Assembly: GCA_017550685.1 (NCBI GenBank)
Contig: JAFZOJ010000037.1
Coordinates: 1-64,000 of the forward strand
Length of the DNA stretch: 64,000 nucleotides
Source of the DNA: Treponema sp.
GTDB taxonomy: Bacteria > Spirochaetota > Spirochaetia > Treponematales > Treponemataceae
Direction: 5' to 3'
Shown: piece by piece, positions 1 through 8,766 of the stretch
Layout of the letters: each line of letters begins with the position of its first letter
Position numbering within the stretch: the stretch's first letter is position 1
Made by a program: the position numbers and the translations under genes
Notes under the pieces: generated by a model
Database searches by the model: none
The model's input: only the letters and a program-made list of their open reading frames with translations
Told to the model about the DNA's origin: nothing

Positions 1-162
1 AAAGCAGCCCGTAAACCTAAGTATTCAACAAGACAGTATAACCGCTGTCAGATTTGCGGACGTCCAAGAGGATATTTGCGTAAGTTTAAGATGTGTCGTA
101 TCTGCTTCCGTAAATTAGCAAGTGAAGGCCAGCTTCCTGGCATTACAAAATCAAGTTGGTAG
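1..162 (+). CDS. rpsN: 30S ribosomal protein S14, zinc type (5' end missing)
   Basis: The last 53 codons of S14 are visible; the start lies before the window. Two CxxC pairs (CQIC and CRIC) with basic residues between them form the zinc ribbon of the short type-Z S14, and the protein ends in the family-typical SSW. It binds 16S rRNA in the head of the small subunit. It is followed after 9 bases by rpsH, in standard spc-operon order. About eight N-terminal residues are probably absent. Confidence 0.95.
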   Translation, partial: KAARKPKYSTRQYNRCQICGRPRGYLRKFKMCRICFRKLASEGQLPGITKSSW

Positions 163-171
163 GAGATAGAA

Positions 172-570
172 ATGAGTGCATCAGATCCAGTAGCAGACAT
201 GCTCACAAAGGTTCGTAATGCGGCTATGGCCCGCCACGAGAAAGTAGATGTTCCTGCTTCTAAACTTAAACTCGAAATCGTAAAGATTTTGAAAACTGAA
301 GGATACATCAAGAACTTTAAAAAGGTTCAGGAAGATGGAAAGAACGTTCTTCGTATTTTCTTGAAATATGATGATGATAATAATCCGGTAATCCACGGTG
401 TTAAAAAGATTTCTACACCAGGTCGCCGCGTTTATTCTGGTTATAAAGATTTACCGCGCGTATTCAACGGTTACGGTACAATCATTGTTTCAACTTCTTC
501 TGGTGTAACAACCGGTAAGAAAGCTGCTGAAAAAATGGTTGGCGGTGAATTAGTTTGCACAATCTGGTAA
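172..570 (+). CDS. rpsH: 30S ribosomal protein S8
   Basis: 132 residues, the normal S8 length. The N-terminal [13 protein letters not shown] block and the C-terminal [12 protein letters not shown] block are S8 hallmarks. It binds the central domain of 16S rRNA; in enterobacteria S8 also represses spc-operon translation, which is not shown here. The start is set by an AGGAG (161-165) overlapping the rpsN stop. Confidence 0.97.
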   Translation: MSASDPVADMLTKVRNAAMARHEKVDVPASKLKLEIVKILKTEGYIKNFKKVQEDGKNVLRIFLKYDDDNNPVIHGVKKISTPGRRVYSGYKDLPRVFNGYGTIIVSTSSGVTTGKKAAEKMVGGELVCTIW

Positions 571-585
571 TAGGGGGCAGAAAGT

Positions 586-1125
586 ATGTCAAAAGTAGGT
601 AAACTTCCTGTTGCTATTCCAGCAGGTGTAACAGTAAATGTTGCCGGTGGAGTTATTTCTGTAAAGGGACCTAAGGGAGAACTTAAGCAGACATTTCATG
701 ACGAAATCGACATCAAAGTAGAAGGTTCAGAAGTTGTTCTTACAACAAAGGACAATTCAAAGCAGACAAACGCTTATCATGGACTTTACAGAAGCCTTAT
801 CAACAACATGGTAAAAGGTGTTACAGACGGATTCTCTAAGACTCTGGTTGTAAACGGTGTAGGTTTCCGTGCAGAAGTTAAGGGTAAGGAACTGGTAATG
901 AACCTTGGATATTCAACAGATTTTATTGCTATGATCCCGGACGGACTTACAGTAACTGCTACTCCAGATGGAAAGGTTACAATTGCCGGTATCGACAAGC
1001 AGTTGGTTGGTGAATTTAGTTCTCAGATTCGCAAGTTGCGCAAGCCTGAACCTTACAAAGGAAAGGGTATTCGCTACGAAGACGAAGTTATCCGCCGCAA
1101 GGTTGGTAAGACTGGTGTTAAATAA
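586..1125 (+). CDS. rplF: 50S ribosomal protein L6
   Basis: 179 residues. The opening [12 protein letters not shown] and the C-terminal [15 protein letters not shown] motif are diagnostic of L6, a two-domain protein near the factor-binding site of the large subunit. A G-rich Shine-Dalgarno (AGGGGG) lies in the 15-base gap after rpsH. Order S8-L6-L18 is standard for the spc operon. Confidence 0.97.
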   Translation: MSKVGKLPVAIPAGVTVNVAGGVISVKGPKGELKQTFHDEIDIKVEGSEVVLTTKDNSKQTNAYHGLYRSLINNMVKGVTDGFSKTLVVNGVGFRAEVKGKELVMNLGYSTDFIAMIPDGLTVTATPDGKVTIAGIDKQLVGEFSSQIRKLRKPEPYKGKGIRYEDEVIRRKVGKTGVK

Positions 1126-1136
1126 GGTGAAGCTAT

Positions 1137-1499
1137 ATGTTTAAGAAACTGAACGATAAAGACAGAAAGCGCTTGCACAGAAAGATTCATATCCGTAAGT
1201 CAATTTACGGTACTGCTGACAGACCTCGTTTGACTGTTACACGCAGCAACAAAAATCTTTCTGCACAGGTTATTAATGACGATGAAGGAAAGACTTTAGC
1301 TTCTATTTCTACTATGGAAAAAGAATTTGCTGCTCTTAAACCAAATGTTGAAGATGCTGCAAAACTTGGTGAAGCTTTAGGTGCACGCCTTAAGGATAAG
1401 AAAATCACTAAGGTTGTTTTCGACAGAAATGGTTACTTGTACCATGGTGTTGTTAAAGCTCTCGCTGACGGTGCCCGCAAAGCAGGTATCGAATTCTAG
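1137..1499 (+). CDS. rplR: 50S ribosomal protein L18
   Basis: 120 residues. The basic N-terminus ([15 protein letters not shown]), the [12 protein letters not shown] block and the C-terminal [20 protein letters not shown] segment identify L18, which binds 5S rRNA in the central protuberance. It follows rplF by 11 bases with an AAGGTGA Shine-Dalgarno and is translated within the spc operon. Confidence 0.97.
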   Translation: MFKKLNDKDRKRLHRKIHIRKSIYGTADRPRLTVTRSNKNLSAQVINDDEGKTLASISTMEKEFAALKPNVEDAAKLGEALGARLKDKKITKVVFDRNGYLYHGVVKALADGARKAGIEF

Positions 1500-1507
1500 G
1501 AGATATT

Positions 1508-2023
1508 ATGGAACATCAGAAAAACTTTGATAAAGAACCAAAAGAGAAGGAATTTGTAGAAAAGCTCGTTACTCTTAACAGAACCTGTAAAACAGTAAAG
1601 GGTGGACGCCGCATGTCTTTCTCTGCACTTACAGTAGTAGGTGATGGAAAAGGTCGCGTAGGATACGGACTTGGTAAAGCCAACGACGTTTCTGAAGCAA
1701 TTAAAAAGAGCATTGATAAAGCAAAGAGAAATCTTGTTGTTGTTCCAATGAAAAACGGAACCCTGCCACACGAAATGACAGGTAAATATAAGAGTTCAGA
1801 AGTTTTGCTTAAGCCGGCTTGTTCCGGTACTGGTATCATCGCTGGTGGTACAGTTCGTGCTATTATGGAAGCAGCTGGTGCTACAGACATTCAGTCTAAG
1901 TCTTTGGGCTCAAATGCTGCAGTAAACGTAGTTCGTGCAACTTTTGATGCAATCTCAAAGATTATGGATGCAAAGAAAGTAGCCGCTAACAGAGGTAAAA
2001 CTCTGGATGAATTGTGGGGTTAA
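1508..2023 (+). CDS. rpsE: 30S ribosomal protein S5
   Basis: 171 residues. The double-stranded RNA-binding S5 domain begins near residue 20 and contains the characteristic GRRMSFSALTVVGDGKGRVG block; the C-terminal domain holds the GSGIIAGG-like segment (here GTGIIAGGTVRA). It helps control decoding accuracy. Shine-Dalgarno AGGAG at 1498-1502 overlaps the rplR stop. Confidence 0.97.
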   Translation: MEHQKNFDKEPKEKEFVEKLVTLNRTCKTVKGGRRMSFSALTVVGDGKGRVGYGLGKANDVSEAIKKSIDKAKRNLVVVPMKNGTLPHEMTGKYKSSEVLLKPACSGTGIIAGGTVRAIMEAAGATDIQSKSLGSNAAVNVVRATFDAISKIMDAKKVAANRGKTLDELWG

Positions 2024-2026
2024 TGT

Positions 2027-2215
2027 ATGGCTAAGGCAAAACAGATAAAAGTTACATTAATTAGAAGCGTTATCGGCCAGAAGCCGGACAAGAAGGCAAC
2101 TGTACGTTCACTTGGACTTAAGAAAATCAGTTCTTCAAACATTCTTCCAGATAATGAATCTTCCAGAGGAATGGTTGCTTCTGTATCACACCTTGTAAAG
2201 GTAGAGGAGATCTAA
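2027..2215 (+). CDS. rpmD: 50S ribosomal protein L30
   Basis: 62 residues, the usual length of bacterial L30. The IKVTLIRSVIGQ start and the SLGLKKI block are typical. It starts three bases after rpsE and its ribosome-binding site lies in the last codons of rpsE (TGGGGT), suggesting translational coupling. Confidence 0.95.
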   Translation: MAKAKQIKVTLIRSVIGQKPDKKATVRSLGLKKISSSNILPDNESSRGMVASVSHLVKVEEI

Positions 2216-2216
2216 A

Positions 2217-2699
2217 ATGGCAGAATATAATCCAATTCTTAGCGCTCCTCAGGGTGCTAATAAAAAACCAAAGCGTGTAGGACGCGGTTCATCTAGTGGA
2301 CTCGGTACTACAGCAGGTAAAGGTAATAAAGGTCAGCAGTCAAGATCTGGTAAGGCAGGTCCTTACGTAGGTTTTGAAGGTGGACAGATGCCTTTGTACA
2401 GACGTATTGCACACAAAGGTTTCTCAAACTATCCATTCAAGAAAGAATACTATTGTATCAATGTAGGCATTCTTGAAGCTAAGTTTGAGGATGGTGCAAC
2501 AGTAGATAAAAAAGCTCTTATTGAAAAGGGATTTATTTCTTCAAAGGCTTCTACACTTGTTAAGATCCTTGGTGATGGAGACATTACAAAGAAGCTTAAT
2601 GTAGTAGTTGATAAAGTATCTGAATCAGCAAAAGCAAAGATTGTAAAGGCTGGTGGTACTGTTAAGACTATTGAAGAAGCAGCAGAAAACAAAGAGTAA
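2217..2699 (+). CDS. rplO: 50S ribosomal protein L15
   Basis: 160 residues. The glycine-rich N-terminal segment (KKPKRVGRGSSSGLGTTAGKG, then GGQMPLYRRIAHKGF) is diagnostic of L15, a late assembly protein of the large subunit. It starts one base after the rpmD stop with GAGGAG inside the rpmD end, so coupling is likely. The C-terminal tail is Ala/Glu/Lys rich. Confidence 0.97.
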   Translation: MAEYNPILSAPQGANKKPKRVGRGSSSGLGTTAGKGNKGQQSRSGKAGPYVGFEGGQMPLYRRIAHKGFSNYPFKKEYYCINVGILEAKFEDGATVDKKALIEKGFISSKASTLVKILGDGDITKKLNVVVDKVSESAKAKIVKAGGTVKTIEEAAENKE

Positions 2700-2712
2700 T
2701 TCGGAGTAGGAC

Positions 2713-4047
2713 ATGGCAAGCAATCCAATAGTAAATATGTTTAAAGTTAAAGAACTTAGGGACCGTCTGTTCTTTACATTGCTCATTCTGGCAGTGTACA
2801 GATTGGGTTGTACCCTTACAATGCCTGGCATTGATGCAAACGTTCTTATTAAGTACTTTGACGATCTGGCTGCGCAGAATAACAATGCGTTTGCCAGCTA
2901 CATGGACTTCTTCGTTGGAGGTGCATTCTCTAACTTCTCTGTTTTCATGCTTGGTGTTATGCCTTATATCTCTATGCAGATTATAATGCAGCTTGCTGTA
3001 ATTATTTTCCCTGGTCTTAAACGTATTTCTCAGGAAGATGGTGGACAGCGCAAGATTGCACAGTATTCAAGAATCGGTACGATTGTTGTTTGTCTCGTGC
3101 AGGCTTGGGGTGTCACCGTTTATGCTCAGAGCATACCTGGTTGTATACTTATAGAAAATCCTGTTGCTTTCCGTGCACTTACAATTCTTACAGTTACAAC
3201 CGGTTCCATGATTACAGTATGGCTCGGAGATCAGATTACTGCTAACGGTATTGGAAACGGTATTTCTATGATGATTTTTGCAGGTATTGTTGCACGTCTT
3301 CCAAACGCTTGTGTAGAACTTGCACAGGCAGTTAAGAACGGCGATGTTCAGCTTGTATTTGTCATCCTTATTTTGATCTTGTTCATTGCAATTATTGCTC
3401 TTGTAATTTACGAAGAATCCGGACAGAGAAAGATTCCTGTACACTATGCTAAGCGCGTAGTAGGAAGAAAAATGTACGGCGGACAGAGCACATATATTCC
3501 GTTTAAGGTTAATCCTTCAAACGTAATTCCTCTGATTTTCGCTAACTCACTTCTTACTCTTCCTCTTTCTGCAGTTTCTCTCTTTGCAAGAGGTAATAAT
3601 GCCAAGCCTTGGGTTGGAGCTATTTCTCGGTTCCTTACTCCTAACGGCTGGGGATACAATGTTTTGTTGGTACTTCTCATTATCTTCTTCGCATACTTCT
3701 ACACTCAGGTAACCCTGAACCCTACAGAAATTGCAAAGAACATTCGCGAGAACGGCGGCTCCATTCCGGGTGTTCGTACAGATAAGACAGAAGAATATCT
3801 TACAAAAATTTTGAACAGGCTTATATTACCAGGTTCATTGTTCCTTGCTCTGATTGCGGTTGTTCCAACAGTAATTCAGTATGCATTCCATTTCCCACAG
3901 TCAGCTGCACAGTTGATGGGTGGTACATCACTTATCATTCTGGTAGGTGTAGATCTGGATACAATGAGTCAGGTTGAAGCTCTTCTTAAGATGCATCACC
4001 ATGAAGGACTTACAAAGAAGGGCAAAATCAGGTCACGAAGTCTCTAA
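2713..4047 (+). CDS. secY: Sec translocon channel subunit SecY
   Basis: 444 residues with about ten membrane spans and the SecY signatures: an N-terminal KELRDRLFFTLLILAVYRLG segment, GIGNGIS near residue 173, and the cytoplasmic loop ending in NPTEIAKNIRENGGSIPG. It forms the protein-conducting pore with SecE and SecG and drives export with SecA. It is the last gene of the spc part of the cluster. Shine-Dalgarno GGAGTAGG lies in the 13-base gap after rplO. Confidence 0.97.
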   Translation: MASNPIVNMFKVKELRDRLFFTLLILAVYRLGCTLTMPGIDANVLIKYFDDLAAQNNNAFASYMDFFVGGAFSNFSVFMLGVMPYISMQIIMQLAVIIFPGLKRISQEDGGQRKIAQYSRIGTIVVCLVQAWGVTVYAQSIPGCILIENPVAFRALTILTVTTGSMITVWLGDQITANGIGNGISMMIFAGIVARLPNACVELAQAVKNGDVQLVFVILILILFIAIIALVIYEESGQRKIPVHYAKRVVGRKMYGGQSTYIPFKVNPSNVIPLIFANSLLTLPLSAVSLFARGNNAKPWVGAISRFLTPNGWGYNVLLVLLIIFFAYFYTQVTLNPTEIAKNIRENGGSIPGVRTDKTEEYLTKILNRLILPGSLFLALIAVVPTVIQYAFHFPQSAAQLMGGTSLIILVGVDLDTMSQVEALLKMHHHEGLTKKGKIRSRSL

Positions 4048-4097
4048 AAAAAAGTAAAGATTTTGTGAATTAGCTATAGAAAAGATATGGGAATATA

Positions 4098-4106
4098 TGG
4101 TATATT
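4098..4106 (+). promoter_or_regulatory. Extended -10 promoter inside the ribosomal cluster
   Basis: TGG-TATATT matches an extended -10 box (TGn-TATAAT). No good -35 box is visible 17 bases upstream. The predicted start, about 4112, coincides with the first base of the hairpin at 4112-4152, so the transcript for rpmJ to rplQ would begin with that hairpin. The secY-rpmJ gap is the only long gap in the cluster. Confidence 0.5.
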
Positions 4107-4111
4107 ATTTG

Positions 4112-4152
4112 TTACCGAATTGCTCTCATTGCGAGGTGCCAAAATTCGGTAA
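4112..4152 (+). promoter_or_regulatory. Leader hairpin before rpmJ-rpsM-rpsK-rpsD-rpoA
   Basis: A perfect 10-bp inverted repeat (TTACCGAATT / AATTCGGTAA) closes a 21-base loop that contains a smaller CTC/GAG pairing. No U-run follows, so it is not a terminator. Its position at the predicted transcript 5' end, ahead of the rpsD-containing operon, suggests mRNA stabilisation or ribosomal-protein feedback; that role is inference. Confidence 0.55.
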
Positions 4153-4175
4153 GTATATTCTCATGGGGGCTTTAT

Positions 4176-4289
4176 ATGAAAGTACGAACCAGTGTAAAAC
4201 CTATCTGTGATAAGTGCAAGGTTATTAAACGAAATGGTATAATCCGTATCATTTGTACAAACCCAAAACATAAACAGAGACAGGGCTAA
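4176..4289 (+). CDS. rpmJ: 50S ribosomal protein L36, zinc type
   Basis: 37 residues: [14 protein letters not shown] at the start and a C-x4-H near the end (C11, C14, C27, H32) give the zinc-binding form of L36. A GGGGG stretch at 4165-4169 acts as ribosome-binding site. It sits between secY and rpsM, as in most bacteria. Confidence 0.97.
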   Translation: MKVRTSVKPICDKCKVIKRNGIIRIICTNPKHKQRQG

Positions 4290-4306
4290 GGCTTAAGGAG
4301 AAACAG

Positions 4307-4675
4307 ATGGCTCGAATTGCGGGAGTAGATATCCCTAATAAACATGTAGATACAGCATTGACTTATATCTACGGTATTGGCCGTTCTTCGGCTAAAAAGA
4401 TTTGTGAAGAAGCCAAGATTGATCCACTCAAGATGATGAATGATCTTTCTCAGGATGAACTCACAAAGATTCGTGAAATAATTGACAGAGATTATAAGGT
4501 AGAAGGTCGTCTTCGTTCAGAAATCGGTCTTAACCTTAAACGTCTTATGGATATTGGCTGCTATCGTGGTCTTCGTCATAAGAGAGGTCTTCCTGTTCGC
4601 GGACAGAGAACACGTACAAACTCTCGTACTCGTAAGGGTAAGAAGAAGACAGTTGCTAATAAGAAGAAAGCATAA
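4307..4675 (+). CDS. rpsM: 30S ribosomal protein S13
   Basis: 122 residues. The helix-two-turn-helix N-terminus ([26 protein letters not shown]) and the C-terminal [19 protein letters not shown] tail are diagnostic. S13 lies in the small-subunit head and contacts P-site tRNA and L5. Strong Shine-Dalgarno AAGGAGA at 4295-4301. Confidence 0.97.
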   Translation: MARIAGVDIPNKHVDTALTYIYGIGRSSAKKICEEAKIDPLKMMNDLSQDELTKIREIIDRDYKVEGRLRSEIGLNLKRLMDIGCYRGLRHKRGLPVRGQRTRTNSRTRKGKKKTVANKKKA

Positions 4676-4691
4676 GGCGGAGGAATAATTA

Positions 4692-5072
4692 ATGGCTACC
4701 GTTAAAAAGCGAAAGGAAAAGAAGAGCGTATACGAAGGTAATGTTTACATTCAGGCTACGTTCAATAATACTATCGTTACTATTACAGACCTGAAGGGAA
4801 ATGCTCTTTCATGGGCTTCTTCAGGTGGACTTGGTTTCCGCGGAGCAAAGAAATCTACTCCGTTTGCTGCGCAGTCTGTAGCAGAAACTGCTGTACAGAA
4901 GGCACAGAGTTATGGTTTGCGTGAAGTTCACGTATTTATTAAAGGACCTGGAATGGGTCGTGAAAGCGCTATCCGTTCTTTGGGCGCCATGGGCTTGAAA
5001 GTAAAATCTATTTCTGATGTTACTCCAATTCCTCACAATGGATGCCGTCCACGTAAAACACGTAGAATGTAA
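4692..5072 (+). CDS. rpsK: 30S ribosomal protein S11
   Basis: 126 residues. The [22 protein letters not shown] segment and the C-terminal [17 protein letters not shown] tail are the S11 signatures. It forms part of the platform near the mRNA exit. Shine-Dalgarno GGAGGA precedes the ATG; order S13-S11-S4-alpha is the standard alpha operon. Confidence 0.97.
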   Translation: MATVKKRKEKKSVYEGNVYIQATFNNTIVTITDLKGNALSWASSGGLGFRGAKKSTPFAAQSVAETAVQKAQSYGLREVHVFIKGPGMGRESAIRSLGAMGLKVKSISDVTPIPHNGCRPRKTRRM

Positions 5073-5087
5073 CAGGGAGATTTATAA

Positions 5088-5684
5088 ATGGGTAAAAGCA
5101 CACAACCTTTGTTAAAAAGATGCAAAGCCTTGGGTATTAATCCTCTTGTTATGGGTTATAGCAAGGAATCTAAGAGGAATCTGAAAGAGGTTCGCCGTGG
5201 TAAGAAATCTGAATATGGTATTCAGCTCCAGGAAAAACAGAAGCTTCGTTTTATCTATGGTGTTATGGAAAAGCAGTTCAGAAAGTATTATGAAAAGGCT
5301 GCAAAGAAATCTGGTGTAACAGGTGAAGTTCTTCTTCAGCTGCTCGAATCCAGACTGGATAACGTTCTGTTCCGCATGAATTTTGCGAAAACAAGAAACG
5401 AAGCAAAACAGCTTATTAACCATGGACACATTTGTGTAAATGGTAAGAAAGTTGATATTCCTTCATATCTCGTGAAGGTGGGCGATGTTATTTCCGTTAA
5501 GGATGGAAGTCGTGCAAAGTCAGGAATCAAGTTAATTCTTACTAGAAATCCTGAAAAGACAATTCCGTCATGGCTGGAAGTTGACAGTGAAAACTTTACT
5601 GGAAAGGTTACTGCGGTTGCTGCAAGAAGTGATATTGATTATCAGATAAAAGAACAGCTCGTAGTTGAGTATTATTCTAAATAA
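5088..5684 (+). CDS. rpsD: 30S ribosomal protein S4 (zinc-free type)
   Basis: 198 residues. The S4 RNA-binding domain around residues 88-150 (LLQLLESRLDNVLFRMNFAKTRNEAKQLINHGHI) is clear. The N-terminus has one cysteine and lacks the four-Cys zinc motif, so it is the C-minus form, unlike S14, L36 and L28 in this window, which keep theirs. S4 nucleates small-subunit assembly and in other bacteria represses its own operon. Confidence 0.96.
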   Translation: MGKSTQPLLKRCKALGINPLVMGYSKESKRNLKEVRRGKKSEYGIQLQEKQKLRFIYGVMEKQFRKYYEKAAKKSGVTGEVLLQLLESRLDNVLFRMNFAKTRNEAKQLINHGHICVNGKKVDIPSYLVKVGDVISVKDGSRAKSGIKLILTRNPEKTIPSWLEVDSENFTGKVTAVAARSDIDYQIKEQLVVEYYSK

Positions 5685-5699
5685 AAATAAGGAGTTCAG

Positions 5700-6755
5700 A
5701 TGGCTCGTAAAAACTTGCTTAAAGGCTTTAAAAAACCTAAAGGCATTACATTTGAACATATTAGTACAAATCCGAACTACGGAAAGTTCACCGCGTATCC
5801 ATTCGAACCTGGATTTGGTACAACTGTCGGAAACACGCTCAGAAGAGTGTTGTTGTCATCTATTCAGGGTTATGCAATTTCTTCAATTCGCATAACTTCT
5901 TACGATGATAATGGAATACCGCATGTTATTTCGAGTGAGTTTGAAGCTATTCCAAATGTTTCAGAAGATACTCTCGAAATAATCAACAGTCTCAAAATGA
6001 TCCGCCTTCGTCTTCCTGAGGATGTTGAACAGGATACAATTATGTATGAGTTCAAGGGTCCTGGAGTTGTTAAGAGCGACGACTTTGCTAAGGAAGGCCA
6101 GCTTGAGGTTATGACTAAAGATAAGGTTATCTTCACTATGATGGAAGGTGCCCATCTTGATGTTGAAATTCAGGTTGATCTGGGACGTGGTTATGTACCT
6201 GCGGAAACAAATGAGCATTACATTGAAGTTGTTGGTACAATTGCAATGGATGCAATTTTCACTCCGGTTGAAAAGGTTAAATATGCCATTGAACCTTGTC
6301 GTGTAGGTCAGCGCAATGACTATGACAAGCTTGTTCTTGAGATTTGGACTGACGGAACAATCACTCCTGAAGATGCTTTGGGCGAAGCTGCTAAGATTGC
6401 AAAAGAACACTTTGTAATCTTTATCAACTTTAATGACAAAGACGTAATCGGAAGCGATGACAATGATGAAGGTGATGAAAGCATTGCTAAACTTCTCAGC
6501 ACTCCTGTAGAAGAGCTTGAACTTTCTGTTCGTTCATCAAATTGTTTGAAAAATGCAAATATTCGTACAATTGGCGAATTAACTAAAAAAACAGAAGATG
6601 ATATAGCTAAGACAAGAAACTTCGGAAAGAAGAGTCTTGCAGAGATTAAGGAAAAGCTCCAGGAATGGAACCTTACTCTTGGTATGACAGACTATAGCCA
6701 TCTGAAGAATGCTGCCAACTTAAATAAGCAGAAGGAAGAAACAGATGAATCATAG
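5700..6755 (+). CDS. rpoA: RNA polymerase alpha subunit
   Basis: 351 residues. The N-terminal domain has the [17 protein letters not shown] dimerisation block; the C-terminal domain (about 270-335: [21 protein letters not shown], then [12 protein letters not shown]) is the helix-hairpin-helix that contacts UP elements and activators. A Lys/Asn/Glu tail follows. Shine-Dalgarno AAGGAG; its last four codons overlap rplQ. Confidence 0.97.
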   Translation: MARKNLLKGFKKPKGITFEHISTNPNYGKFTAYPFEPGFGTTVGNTLRRVLLSSIQGYAISSIRITSYDDNGIPHVISSEFEAIPNVSEDTLEIINSLKMIRLRLPEDVEQDTIMYEFKGPGVVKSDDFAKEGQLEVMTKDKVIFTMMEGAHLDVEIQVDLGRGYVPAETNEHYIEVVGTIAMDAIFTPVEKVKYAIEPCRVGQRNDYDKLVLEIWTDGTITPEDALGEAAKIAKEHFVIFINFNDKDVIGSDDNDEGDESIAKLLSTPVEELELSVRSSNCLKNANIRTIGELTKKTEDDIAKTRNFGKKSLAEIKEKLQEWNLTLGMTDYSHLKNAANLNKQKEETDES

Positions 6756-7281
6756 AAATGGTTTTAATCCGCTTTCACGCACAACAGCGCATCGTCGTGC
6801 CATGTCTCGTAATATGGTAACGTCGCTTTTCAGATATGAGCGTATTACTACAACTAAATCAAAGGCTCTGGAAGTAAGAAAATCGGCTGAAAAGCTTATT
6901 ACAAGAGCTAAGGAAGATACAGTTCATAATCGCCGTGAAGCAGCAAAATTTATTTCGGATGAAAAGATCCTTAATAAGTTGTTCACAGAAATCGGACCAC
7001 GCATGAAGGAAAGAAACGGTGGTTATACACGCGTTCTTAAACTTGGTTTCCGCCAGGGTGATGCTGCAGATGTTGTAATCTTGGAACTTGTTGACTATAA
7101 ACTTGAATCTGAAGCAGATAAGGCTGACAAAGCAGAAAAGAAAGCTGCAAAAAAGGCTCCTGCAAAGGATGATTCAGCAAAAGAAAAGAAAACAACAGCT
7201 AAGTCAAAGGAAGCTGCTCCTGCAAAGAAACCGGCTTCTAAAAAGGCTTCTGAAAAGAAGGAAGAGCCAAAGGCTGAGTAA
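6745..7281 (+). CDS. rplQ: 50S ribosomal protein L17 with long basic tail
   Basis: 178 residues. The first 115 or so ([54 protein letters not shown]) are a complete L17. The remaining 60 are Lys/Ala/Glu/Pro low-complexity sequence, an extension beyond the usual 115-130 residues. The ATG lies 11 bases inside rpoA with GAAGGAAG as ribosome-binding site, so the two are translationally coupled. Confidence 0.95.
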   Translation: MNHRNGFNPLSRTTAHRRAMSRNMVTSLFRYERITTTKSKALEVRKSAEKLITRAKEDTVHNRREAAKFISDEKILNKLFTEIGPRMKERNGGYTRVLKLGFRQGDAADVVILELVDYKLESEADKADKAEKKAAKKAPAKDDSAKEKKTTAKSKEAAPAKKPASKKASEKKEEPKAE

Positions 7282-7311
7282 GCCCCAGGTTCTGTATATT
7301 AAGGAGTTCGT

Positions 7312-7623
7312 ATGTCTAAGAACCATCGTGGATCAGGTATCAGATCACTTCCTAATCATGGAAGAGGAACTTGTGCAATCTGTGGAAAGACAGATATCAA
7401 GGTTCTCTATGAAAAGGAGATTAATGGTCAGAATGTAAATATTTGTAAGTTCTGCAATGCTCATTTGAAGAATGAAGCAAGAAATGCTCCGGCTCCAGCA
7501 CCTGCTGCAGAAGAAGCACCAGCTGAACAGGCTGCAGAACCAGCAGCTGAAGCACCGGCAGAAGCAGCAGAAGCTCCTGCAGAAGCACCAGCTGAAGCTC
7601 CAGCAGAAGAAGCTAATGCATAA
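7312..7623 (+). CDS. Small zinc-ribbon protein with Ala/Pro/Glu tail
   Basis: 103 residues, function unknown. The first 58 residues carry two CxxC pairs (CAIC near 21 and CKFC near 46) and basic residues, like a small zinc ribbon that could bind RNA or a ribosomal partner. The rest is a repetitive PAEAPAE-type tail, acidic where the L17 tail is basic. It starts 30 bases after rplQ with AAGGAG and is closed by the cluster terminator, so it is probably co-expressed with the ribosomal proteins. Function is not assigned. Confidence 0.85.
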   Translation: MSKNHRGSGIRSLPNHGRGTCAICGKTDIKVLYEKEINGQNVNICKFCNAHLKNEARNAPAPAPAAEEAPAEQAAEPAAEAPAEAAEAPAEAPAEAPAEEANA

Positions 7624-7646
7624 TTAGCCCTTATTATTTACATTGC

Positions 7647-7681
7647 AAACCGTCGGACATAATTGCCGGCGGTTTTTTTTT
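7647..7681 (+). terminator. Rho-independent terminator of the ribosomal cluster
   Basis: Stem AAACCGTCGG / CCGGCGGTTT (one G-U pair) with a 9-base loop, followed by a T-run. Confidence 0.9.
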
Positions 7682-7683
7682 AG

Positions 7684-7767
7684 ATTATCGGGTCAAGCCA
7701 GGTAATGACAGTCATTGTCGGGCTTGACCTTGTAATAACTGTCATTGTCGGGCTTGACCCGACAATC
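7684..7767. repeat. Dispersed palindromic repeat R1 (two to three units)
   Basis: Two close copies of the unit gtcattgtcgggcttgacc plus an inverted partner gattatcgggtcaagcc. The general form is gtcat-X-CGGGCTTGACCCG-X'-atct; it recurs at 25735, 30755, 44956, 46432, 48502, 49408 and 55575. Confidence 0.85.
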
Positions 7768-7793
7768 TTTTTCAAAAATTACTCTATATTATC

Positions 7794-7822
7794 TTGCTTG
7801 AAAATGCAGTTTGCTATAAAAT
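7794..7822 (+). promoter_or_regulatory. Predicted promoter of the PilZ gene
   Basis: TTGCTT (7794-7799), 17-base spacer, TAAAAT (7817-7822); an overlapping TATAAA starts at 7815. The start codon lies 9 bases after the -10 box with no Shine-Dalgarno, predicting a leader of about 2-5 bases. Confidence 0.5.
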
Positions 7823-7831
7823 ATAAATAAT

Positions 7832-8758
7832 ATGGGTATTGCTAATAGTCATCAGATTTCCAGATATTATGATTTTTTCAGAGATAAGGAAATAGTTTTT
7901 ACAAAATCAAATTTGCAGATTCTTAAGATGGACCCTCGCCAGATTTATGTTAAGTGTGCAGGCGGTCAGTGGCCATGCTTAATTAACTCTTCTTCTCTTC
8001 AGTCTGCTAAAATTATTATCGGTACCAACAGCGGAGCTTTTCTTGCTATTCAGAAGGATAAGAATATTTCTATACAGCTGCGTTACTGCTTTATTGATGC
8101 TAACGGTGCTCCAATTCATTTCTTTGTAAACTGTACAGTAGGCGAAATTAATAAATATCAGAATACAGAAGAGCTCGCAATTGTAACCCTTAATTTTACA
8201 CAGCGTCCGCCTGATGATTTGATTTTCAAAATCGGTGAGTTCCTTGAAGCAAACGAAAACTTTTATCACCGCAAGGAAGAGCGTATTGATATCAATAAAA
8301 ACTCAATCCGCAAGCTTGGTCTGGAAAAAGAAGAATCTATCATCTATGTAGAAAACGTTCCACGCCGCTGTATCTTAAAGGACCTTTCTTTCAGTGGTGC
8401 AAAGGTAATGCTTGTTGGTGTTCCAAAATTCCTGGTTGGAAAAAACATTGGACTTAAGATTGATTTTATAGATACAAACGAATCTGTGCTTGTACCAGGC
8501 ATTATTCCTCGTGCAGAATTCCTGGAAGGAAGAAAGGATATTACTTCTGCTCACATTGCCTTTAATGCAGATGCAGTTCCTATGGTATATAAAATTCATA
8601 TCAACAGCTTTATTACAACATACCAGAAAACAATTCTTAACAATCAGCAGTCAAATGCAAATTCTGCAGTTAATCAGCCTACAATCAGTACTGCCGCAGA
8701 AAATGCAAGCGCACCTGTTGTTGATACAGTTACCAAAAAAAATCCTGAAGAACAGTAG
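7832..8758 (+). CDS. PilZ-domain c-di-GMP receptor
   Basis: 308 residues, no signal peptide. The second half holds the PilZ signature: RKEER near residue 150 (RxxxR) and DLSFSGAKV about 40 residues later (D/NxSxxG), so it should bind cyclic di-GMP. The first 140 residues resemble a YcgR-type N-terminal beta domain. The C-terminus is low-complexity Asn/Ser/Ala/Gln. PilZ proteins affect motility and virulence in other treponemes (family knowledge). It is followed by a TPR protein 8 bases downstream, probably in one operon. The GGDEF-EAL protein at 30.9-32.6 kb is a possible source or sink of the ligand. Confidence 0.82.
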   Translation: MGIANSHQISRYYDFFRDKEIVFTKSNLQILKMDPRQIYVKCAGGQWPCLINSSSLQSAKIIIGTNSGAFLAIQKDKNISIQLRYCFIDANGAPIHFFVNCTVGEINKYQNTEELAIVTLNFTQRPPDDLIFKIGEFLEANENFYHRKEERIDINKNSIRKLGLEKEESIIYVENVPRRCILKDLSFSGAKVMLVGVPKFLVGKNIGLKIDFIDTNESVLVPGIIPRAEFLEGRKDITSAHIAFNADAVPMVYKIHINSFITTYQKTILNNQQSNANSAVNQPTISTAAENASAPVVDTVTKKNPEEQ

Positions 8759-8766
8759 GAATTATT

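Noticed and set aside
7684-7767. CRISPR array
   Set aside because: Repeat units are palindromic, irregularly spaced and in both orientations; no uniform spacers or cas genes occur.
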